A stretch of DNA of 64,000 nt. Origin: Actinophytocola sp963840275 (GTDB lineage Bacteria; Actinomycetota; Actinomycetes; Mycobacteriales; Pseudonocardiaceae). Each line of letters opens with the position of its first letter. Position 1 is the stretch's first letter. Under the pieces are notes generated by a model. That model searched no databases. It was given only the letters and a program-made list of their open reading frames with translations, and had not been told where the DNA came from. Of the stretch, positions 58,168 to 64,000 are shown one piece after another. Where the stretch lies: positions 124,001-188,000 of the forward strand of contig CAWIYK010000009.1 of NCBI GenBank assembly GCA_963840275.1. Direction: 5' to 3'. The position numbers and the translations under genes were made by a program.

Positions 58168-59201
58168 AGCATGTCGCCCAGTGCCTTTACCGGCATCTTC
58201 AGATCGGCCAGCATGTCGAGGTCCTGCTGCGCGGGGCGGCCGAGGTTCGTCAGGTAGTTGCCGACGATGATCGCGTTGATGCCGCCGAGCATGCCCTGCT
58301 CGGCGCCGAGGTCACCCAGCGTCAGCTCACGGCCGCCCGCGAACCGCAGGATCGTGCGCGGCAGCGCGAGACGGAACGCGGCGATCGTGCGCAACGCGTC
58401 CTTGCCCTCGACGATCTCGTAGTTCTCGTACGGCGTGCCGGGCTGCGGGATGAGGAAGTTCATCGGCACCTCGTGCGGGTTCAGCTCACCGAGCTGCGCC
58501 GCGAACTCGGCACGCTGCTCGATCGTCTCGCCCATGCCGATGATGCCGCCGCAGCACACCTCCATGCCCGCCGCGTGCACCATCCTCAGCGTGTCCCAGC
58601 GCTCCTCCCACGAGTGCGTGGTGACGACGGCCGGGAAGTGCGAGCGCGCGGTCTCGAGGTTGTGGTTGTAGCGGTGCACGCCCATCTCGACCAGCTCGTC
58701 GACCTGCGCCTGCGTGAGCATGCCGAGCGAGCACGCGATCTGGATGTCGTTGCCGTCCTCGCGGATGGCCTTGATGCCGTCGCGCACCTGGGACAGCAGC
58801 CGCTTGTCCGGCCCGCGCACGGCCGCGACGATGCAGAACTCGCTCGCGCCGGTGTCCGCGGTCTCACGGGCCGCCTTGACCAGGCCCGGGATGTCCAGCC
58901 ACGCCGACCGCACCGGCGAGGGGAACTGGCCCGACTGCGAGCAGAAGTGGCAGTCCTCCGGGCAGCCGCCGGTCTTCAGGCTGACGATGCCCTCGACCTC
59001 GACCTCCGGCCCGCACCAGCGCATCCGCACGTCGTGGGCGAGTGCGAGCAGCTCCGGCACGCGGTCGTCGGCGAGGCGCAGGATCTCGAGGATCTGCTCC
59101 TCGCGGAGGCCTTCGCCGCGCTCGAGCACCTGCTCACGCGCCACCGCCAGCGGGTCTCCAGGCGCGTTGTCAGCCTTCGTCCGTTCGGCAGCTGCGGTCA
59201 C
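58164..59201 (-). CDS. bioB: biotin synthase
   Basis: A 345-residue radical SAM enzyme that inserts sulfur into dethiobiotin. The [4Fe-4S] ligands are Cys80, Cys84 and Cys87 in CPEDCHFCSQS. Other marks are HRYNHNLETARSHFPAVVTT, GMEVCCGGIIGMGE and NFLIPQPGTPYE. GTG 59201 (VTAAAERTKADNAPG) has GGAGG 5 nt upstream. It overlaps the bsaP-like gene by GTGA. Confidence 0.96.
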   Translation of the reverse strand: MTAAAERTKADNAPGDPLAVAREQVLERGEGLREEQILEILRLADDRVPELLALAHDVRMRWCGPEVEVEGIVSLKTGGCPEDCHFCSQSGQFPSPVRSAWLDIPGLVKAARETADTGASEFCIVAAVRGPDKRLLSQVRDGIKAIREDGNDIQIACSLGMLTQAQVDELVEMGVHRYNHNLETARSHFPAVVTTHSWEERWDTLRMVHAAGMEVCCGGIIGMGETIEQRAEFAAQLGELNPHEVPMNFLIPQPGTPYENYEIVEGKDALRTIAAFRLALPRTILRFAGGRELTLGDLGAEQGMLGGINAIIVGNYLTNLGRPAQQDLDMLADLKMPVKALGDML

Positions 59202-59313
59202 GGTGCCTCCATGCGTCTCGTCGGTCGAGTGATCGGTCCGGCCCAGTCTGCCGCACGGACCAGCCGGTCGAGCGCGATGTATGTCACGCGTCCGAGCGAT
59301 GCTCAACCGCGTG

Positions 59314-60033
59314 TCAGGCGGCGTGCTCGGCCGCGAACCCGTTCGCGTCGAACTCGCCGCCGAGCGACGGGGCGAGTGAGCGGCGGGCCATCTCGAGGAA
59401 CTTCGGCCTGGTCAGACCGGCCGCGTTGGCCGGGAGCGCGCCGACCAGCGGGGCGTTCGCCACGATCGGCAGGTCGTCGAGGTTGCACCGGGCGGCCAGG
59501 TCCGGCACCGCGGGCCACGCGCCGACGACGACGCCCCCGCACTCGATCCCCCTGCGCTGGAGGGCCTCGGCGGTCAGGGCCGTCTCGTTGAGGGTGCCGA
59601 GGCCGGCGTGCGCGACGATCAGCACCGGCGCGCCGGCCGACCACGCGACGTCGGCGAGCGTGCCGCCGTGGTCGTCCATGCGGACCAGCAGGCCGCCCGC
59701 GCCCTCGACGAGCACCAGGTCGTGGCCGCGCGACAGCTCGATGGCGGCCGCGGCGGCCTGCGCGGGGGTCACGGGCATGACGTCGGCCCGCCGCGCGGCG
59801 GTGGCCGGCGCGAGCGGGTCGGGAAAGCGGGCCAGCTCCCACGTCGTGACGTCGTCACCCGCGAGGCGGTTGACCTCGTCGACATCGCCCGGCTCGCCTG
59901 GCGCGAGCCCGGTCTGCGCCGGTTTGAGGACCGCGACGCTGCGTCGCACGGACAGGGCCAGAGCGGCGACGGCGGCCGTGACGACCGTCTTGCCGACTCC
60001 GGTTCCGGTACCCGTGAGCACAATGAAACTCAC
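59314..60033 (-). CDS. bioD: dethiobiotin synthetase
   Basis: A 239-residue ATP-dependent carboxylase forming the ureido ring of dethiobiotin. Walker A is GTGTGVGKT at the N-terminus. LKPAQTGLAPGEPGDVDEV and VEGAGGLLVRMDDHGGTLAD are family signatures. It is upstream of bioB with a 112-base gap. bioF, which usually lies between bioA and bioD, is absent here; a divergent glutaredoxin-like gene occupies that place. Confidence 0.95.
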   Translation of the reverse strand: MSFIVLTGTGTGVGKTVVTAAVAALALSVRRSVAVLKPAQTGLAPGEPGDVDEVNRLAGDDVTTWELARFPDPLAPATAARRADVMPVTPAQAAAAAIELSRGHDLVLVEGAGGLLVRMDDHGGTLADVAWSAGAPVLIVAHAGLGTLNETALTAEALQRRGIECGGVVVGAWPAVPDLAARCNLDDLPIVANAPLVGALPANAAGLTRPKFLEMARRSLAPSLGGEFDANGFAAEHAA

Positions 60034-60100
60034 GGAGCGTCAGGCTAGTCCCACCCGGTTGGCGCAACCGCACCCGCCCCTTGCTGGGTATGGTCTGTGC

Positions 60101-60424
60101 GTGATCGTGAGGGCCGAGGGGGCTGGTGGCGCCCTGGTGGAAGCGCTGACCACGGACCGGACCGTCGTGTTCGGCGCCGACTGGTGCGCCGACTGCCGCA
60201 GGGCCAAGTCGTGGCTGCGTCGGCACGACGTGCCGTTCACCGAGTACGACACGGACGCGGACCAGTCGGCCCGCGCCCGTGCGACGACGCTCGCGGGCGG
60301 GCGGAGCAACATCCCGGTGATCCTGACCCCCGACGGCACGGTGCTCGTGGAGCCGACGAACGTCGAGCTGGCGGCCACGGTGGGCACCCACAGCCGGCGG
60401 ACCGGTCGGTCGCGCTGTCGCTGA
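60101..60424 (+). CDS. glutaredoxin-like protein (actinobacterial type)
   Basis: A 107-residue thioredoxin-fold protein with the redox motif WCADC in VVFGADWCADCRRAKSWLRR, and IPVILTPDGTVLVEP carrying the cis-Pro. It fits the actinobacterial glutaredoxin-like family (TIGR02200), some members of which are mycothiol-dependent (mycoredoxins). GTG 60101 lies 6 nt after TATGGT (60089-60094), a likely leaderless promoter. The C-terminal tail (HSRRTGRSRCR) is atypical and may be the product of drift. It is flanked by bioD and bioA on the other strand. Confidence 0.82.
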   Translation: MIVRAEGAGGALVEALTTDRTVVFGADWCADCRRAKSWLRRHDVPFTEYDTDADQSARARATTLAGGRSNIPVILTPDGTVLVEPTNVELAATVGTHSRRTGRSRCR

Positions 60425-60520
60425 CAGGTTGTCGTGCTGCTGGCGCTGCTGCCGGTCGGGCTCGGTGTCTCCCCTGCACGGTCAGCGCATCAGTTCTTTG
60501 TGGATGGACCGGCTCCTTCA

Positions 60521-60539
60521 CTGACGCCGGCGGCGTCAG
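60521..60539 (-). terminator. hairpin at the end of bioA
   Basis: CTGACGCC (60521-60528) and GGCGTCAG (60532-60539) form a perfect 8-bp stem with a 3-nt loop that includes the bioA stop codon. It is a plausible terminator without a T-run. Confidence 0.4.
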
Positions 60540-61804
60540 GCCGCACGGACCCCCGCCAGCACGCCGCCGGTGATCGTCTCGAGGTCGGCGACCGTCGCGA
60601 CGAACGGTGGCATCGTGTAGATCAGGTCGCGGAACGGGCGCAGCCATGCCCCCGCCGCGACCACGGCCTCGGTCGCCGCGGCCAGGTCCACCTCGTGGTC
60701 GAGCTGCACCACGCCGATCGCGCCGAGCACCCGCACGTCGACCACTCCCGGCAGGTCGCGCGCCGGCGCCAGACCCTCGACGAGCGACGCCTCGATCCGC
60801 TTCACGGCACCGCGCCAGTCCTGCGACAGCAGCAGGTCGATCGACGCCGACGCCACCGCGCACGACAGTGGGTTGCCCATGAACGTCGGCCCGTGCGCGA
60901 GCACCGGCACCGCGCCCCGGGAGATCCCCTCCGCGACCCGCGCCGAGCACAGCGTCGCGCCCATCGACAGGTAGCCGCCGGTCAGCGCCTTGCCGACGCA
61001 CATGACGTCCGGGCTCACCGATGCGTGGTCGGCCGCGAACAGCTCCCCCGTGCGGCCGAACCCCGTCGCGATCTCGTCGAAGACCAGCAGCACGTCGTGC
61101 GCGAGTGTCAGCTCCCGCAACACGTGCAGGTACCTCGGGTCGTGGAACCGCATGCCGCCCGCGCCCTGCACGACCGGCTCGACGATCACCGCCGCCAGCT
61201 CGTCCGCGTGCTCCTCGACGAGCCGAGCCAGGTGTTCGACGTAGGCGTGCTCGAACACGGCGGGCGGCGCGTCGGCGAACACCTGCGCCGGCAACACCCC
61301 GCGCCACAGACTGTGCATGCCGCCGTCCGGGTCGCACACGCTCATCGGGTGGAACGTGTCGCCGTGGTAGCCGCCCCGCCACGTCAGCAGCCGCCGCTTC
61401 TCCGGCCGCTCGAGCGAACGCCAGTACTGCAGGCACATCTTCACCGCGACCTCGACCGACACCGAGCCCGAGTCGCACAGGAACACGTGCTCCAGCGGGC
61501 TCGGCGTGATCTCGACGAGCTTCGCGGCGAGGCGCACCGCCGGCTCGTGGGTGAGGCCGCCGAACATCACGTGGCTCATCCGGCCGGCCTGGTCGGCCAA
61601 CGCCTTGTCCAGCACCGGGTTCCGGTAGCCGTGGATGGCCGCCCACCACGACGACATGCCGTCCACCAGCTCCCGCCCGTCGGCCAGCCGCAGCCGTACC
61701 CCGGCCGCGGAGTCCACCACCAGCGGGTCGACGAGGCCCGGCATCGGGCCGTACGGGTGCCAGACGTGTGCGCGGTCGAGTGCGACCAGCTCGGCGGGAG
61801 TCAC
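60536..61804 (-). CDS. bioA: adenosylmethionine-8-amino-7-oxononanoate aminotransferase
   Basis: A 422-residue class III PLP aminotransferase that makes DAPA from KAPA with SAM as amino donor. Marks are HVWHPYGPM (substrate site), WRGGYHGDTF, VFDEIATGFGRTG, and the PLP lysine Lys272 in CVGKALTGGYLS. GTG 61804. The pattern DGMSSWWAAIHGYRNP is specific to BioA among its relatives. Confidence 0.96.
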   Translation of the reverse strand: MTPAELVALDRAHVWHPYGPMPGLVDPLVVDSAAGVRLRLADGRELVDGMSSWWAAIHGYRNPVLDKALADQAGRMSHVMFGGLTHEPAVRLAAKLVEITPSPLEHVFLCDSGSVSVEVAVKMCLQYWRSLERPEKRRLLTWRGGYHGDTFHPMSVCDPDGGMHSLWRGVLPAQVFADAPPAVFEHAYVEHLARLVEEHADELAAVIVEPVVQGAGGMRFHDPRYLHVLRELTLAHDVLLVFDEIATGFGRTGELFAADHASVSPDVMCVGKALTGGYLSMGATLCSARVAEGISRGAVPVLAHGPTFMGNPLSCAVASASIDLLLSQDWRGAVKRIEASLVEGLAPARDLPGVVDVRVLGAIGVVQLDHEVDLAAATEAVVAAGAWLRPFRDLIYTMPPFVATVADLETITGGVLAGVRAA

Positions 61805-61813
61805 GCTCGCAGG

Positions 61814-62602
61814 CTATATCTCGAGAACGATCTTCCCGGTGGTCCGGCCCGCCTCCCCCAGCTCGTGTGCCCTCGCCGCCTCGGCGAGCGGGAACACCGA
61901 GTCGAGCACGACGCGCAGCGCGCCCTTCTCGACGAGGTCGACCAGCGCCAGCATGCCGGCGCGGTCCGGTTCGACCAGCAGGAAGTCCGGCTCGTCCGGG
62001 TCGGCGAGCGAGACGAGCGTGCCGCCGGGGCGCAGCAGTCCCCGCGAGCGCGGGCCGTACTCGCCGCCGATCGTGTCCAGCACGACGTCGAGGTCGCCGG
62101 TCGCCTCGGCGAAGTCGACGGCCGTGTAGTCGATGACCTCGTCGGCGCCGAGGTCGCGCACGAAGGCGTGCTTCGCGGCGCGTGCCGTGCCGATCACGTG
62201 CGCGCCGCGCGCCTTCGCGATCTGCACCGCGAGGTGCCCGACGCCGCCCGCGGCCGCGTGGACGAGAACCCGTTGCCCCGGCTGGACGTTCGCGTGGTCC
62301 ACAAGGGACTGCCAGGCGGTGAGCCCGGCCAGTGGCAGGCCGGCGGCCGTGACGTGGTCGAGCGCGGCGGGCTTGCGCGCGAAGTGCCTCGGCGGCGCGG
62401 TCAGGTACTCCGCGTACCCGCCGACGTGGTGCGGGAACAGCGGCATCCCGAACACCTCGTCGCCGAGTCCGCCGCCGCGGGCCCGGCCCTTCCAGTCGGT
62501 CGGGTTGACGCCCGCGGCGCGCACCGCACCAGGAGCTCCACCGGTCCCGGCTCCGGCCGGTCCAGCTCGACCAGCTCGGCCACCTCGACCGGCGGCCGGG
62601 TC
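61814..62602 (-). pseudogene. zinc-type quinone oxidoreductase, degraded
   Basis: An MDR-family NADP-dependent oxidoreductase. Most of it is intact: VNPTDWKGRARGGG, the Rossmann motif HAAAGGVGHLAVQIAK, and a C-terminus ending GEAGRTTGKIVLEI. Three lesions are visible. The gene lacks its first residues and begins just after the stop of the upstream gene (VEVAELVELDRPEPGPVELL). One base is missing near 62525 (CGGTGCGCGCC should read CGGGTGCGCGCC). About 35 residues are missing between GGGLG and DEVFGM, the part normally reading GWDVSG...VG. The loss of a conserved internal segment makes true decay more likely than sequencing error. Confidence 0.75.
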
Positions 62603-64000
62603 CTACCGCAGCACCAGGATCGCGTCGCCGACCGGGCGTTCGCCGGTGGCGTCCGACGGCTTGTTGATCACCTGGTCGTGGACGACCATCGTGGTGGAGC
62701 CGCCGCCGTCGAGGTTGATCGCGTCCCGCATGCCCAGTGCGTCGGCGACCGCGGCGCTCTCCGCGATCGACAGGCCGAGGCTCGCGGTGCTCCGGCCGTC
62801 GATCGTGGCCAGCATGATCCGGCCGCGGTCGTCGACGCCGGCGATCGTGCGCGGGTTCCGCTTCGCGGCCCAGCCGTAGTAGAAGCTCGGGTCGCCGGGG
62901 CGGACCATGCCGTCTGCGTTCGGGGTCGCGTGCTGGCGGCCGTCCCGGACCAACTCGGGGCCACCGTTGAGGATCGTGTCGCCGCGGCGGCCGTCGAGGC
63001 GGGTCTTGACGGTCAGCCGGCCCTTGTCGGCGAGGCCGCGCAGTACGTCGGCCTGCGTGCCGGTGGCCTGCACGGAGGTGGCGCCGGCCGGGAGCGCGCC
63101 GCCGCGCGGCTCACGCAGCTCGAGGACGCGGCCGTGGCGGTCCAGCACCGCCTCGACGCCGGGGCCGGCGGGGGTGGCGGCGCCGTACTCGGCGGTGAAG
63201 GCGACGAGCTCGTCGGCGTCGGTGCAGGTGGTGTCGTGCAGCGGCCGGTCGGTCGGGGCGTCGCCGGTGCCGCCGCAGTTGCGGATGAGGCCGGGGACCC
63301 GGTCGACGCCGTCGAGGGTGAGCTTGCGGTGTCCACTCGCGACGGTGCCGGTCCAGGTGTAGCGGTCGACGGTGGCGTGCCGCGCGTCGGTGTCGAACAC
63401 GAACGCGGGGCGGCGGTCGATGGTCTCGCTGAGCAGGCGGCCGTCGTACACGCCGACGCCCGCTGGGTCGCCGGGCGCGCCGGCGGCCGGGTCGAGCACG
63501 AAGAAGCCGGCGTTGACGGCGGCGGTCGCGCCGCGGGCGGCGCTCAGGACACTGGTCGTCTCACGGCGCTCGAGGTCGGGCCCGTAGTCGCCGACGAGGT
63601 CGCCGCGGAAGGTGCGCGGATCGATCGTCAGGACCTGCACGACCCACGGCCCGCGGTCGGTCGCGGCGCCGTCCCAGCCGGTGAACACGTTCGATGCCGT
63701 GAAGCCCGCGGCCCGCACCTGCGCGAGGGCGGCGTCGGCGTCCGCTTTGGTCGGGTGGTTGCCGACGCGGACCCGGAACCCGAGCGACCCACCGGCGAAG
63801 TCGGCGAGGCGCGGGGTGGTCACGTCCTCGACGCGCGGGGCGAACCCGGCCTGCGTGAGTCCGGCGGCGAGCTCGTCGGCGTGGGGGCGGTCGGCGATGG
63901 CGGTCGGCGGCGCGTCGGGGTCGGGATCGTTGCCACCGCCCGGGATCGCGACCTCGACGGTCCACGTGTTCGCCGGGTCGGGGGCGCCGCGGGTGATCGT
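62603..64000 (-). CDS. phosphodiester glycosidase (NAGPA-domain) protein with SPOR-like repeats, partial
   Basis: At least 465 residues, open beyond the right edge. Two SPOR-like modules lie first (WTVEVAIPGGGNDPDP... and GFRVRVGNHPTKADADAALA). The catalytic part fits the NAGPA/phosphodiester glycosidase family: AAVNAGFFVLDPAAGAPGDP, DTILNGGPELVRDG, GVDDRGRIMLATIDGR and NLDGGGSTTMVVHDQVIN near the end. Such proteins are secreted and may act on cell-wall or exopolysaccharide phosphodiesters. GTG 63823 is an internal Val, not the start. The stop TAG at 62603 abuts the degraded oxidoreductase. Confidence 0.88.
   Translation of the reverse strand, partial: TITRGAPDPANTWTVEVAIPGGGNDPDPDAPPTAIADRPHADELAAGLTQAGFAPRVEDVTTPRLADFAGGSLGFRVRVGNHPTKADADAALAQVRAAGFTASNVFTGWDGAATDRGPWVVQVLTIDPRTFRGDLVGDYGPDLERRETTSVLSAARGATAAVNAGFFVLDPAAGAPGDPAGVGVYDGRLLSETIDRRPAFVFDTDARHATVDRYTWTGTVASGHRKLTLDGVDRVPGLIRNCGGTGDAPTDRPLHDTTCTDADELVAFTAEYGAATPAGPGVEAVLDRHGRVLELREPRGGALPAGATSVQATGTQADVLRGLADKGRLTVKTRLDGRRGDTILNGGPELVRDGRQHATPNADGMVRPGDPSFYYGWAAKRNPRTIAGVDDRGRIMLATIDGRSTASLGLSIAESAAVADALGMRDAINLDGGGSTTMVVHDQVINKPSDATGERPVGDAILVLR

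Noticed and set aside
1..64000. tRNA or rRNA genes, prophage and insertion sequence genes.
   Set aside because: No cloverleaf-like or rRNA-like sequence, integrase, transposase or phage gene was recognised anywhere in the window.

Overview
The window is high-GC DNA from an actinomycete. Gene content and codon use suggest the family Pseudonocardiaceae (perhaps the Lentzea/Saccharothrix/Actinosynnema group), but that placement is an inference from protein resemblance only. Signs include GTG starts, many 4-base ATGA/GTGA gene overlaps, several apparently leaderless promoters, Tat- or Sec-exported hydrolases and many TetR/LacI/MarR regulators.

The minus strand carries a familiar actinobacterial backbone in conserved order, reading from right to left: hisD-hisC-hisB (44.9-41.9 kb), hisH-hisA/priA (37.0-35.6 kb), hisF-hisI (32.9-31.8 kb), trpE, a Trp-associated membrane gene, trpC-trpB-trpA and lgt (30.3-23.8 kb), gltB-gltD (10.0-3.9 kb) and the start of pyk (window edge). 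Blocks of accessory genes interrupt it. Between gltD and pyk lie an odd ammonia-lyase homologue, a secreted serine protease and a DUF2461 gene. Between gltB and lgt lie a LacI-controlled beta-glucan operon (GH16, ABC transporter, GH1), a cobalamin-riboswitch ABC transporter and a redox gene pair. Between hisF and hisA lie a TetR gene, an ABC exporter and a PPOX gene. Between hisH and hisB lie a lipoprotein and a secreted protein behind a perfect DasR-type site, a split transketolase opposite a SoxR gene, and a MarR/monooxygenase pair.

Right of hisD (45-64 kb) are a secreted M14 carboxypeptidase, a frameshifted class V aminotransferase with an orphan peptide-binding lipoprotein, a nitrilase, a P450 facing its likely TetR repressor, the nadABC operon facing an NrtR-type Nudix regulator, and a biotin region (bioA, bioD, bioB, a bsaP-like gene, DUF2567). 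The window ends in a phosphodiester-glycosidase protein that runs off the edge.

Three things stand out. First, there are two families of short dispersed intergenic elements: a palindromic GC-rich element with a DnaA-box-like nonamer at fixed spacing (about 30.4, 40.5 and 52.1 kb), and a stop-to-start junction element (15.1 and 21.0 kb, with shorter relatives). Second, the ammonia-lyase homologue has Gly-Thr-Gly where the Ala-Ser-Gly cofactor triad should be. Third, several genes, including trpB, carry single-base indels, which may be assembly errors. Many operator-like palindromes sit beside regulators of the matching family.
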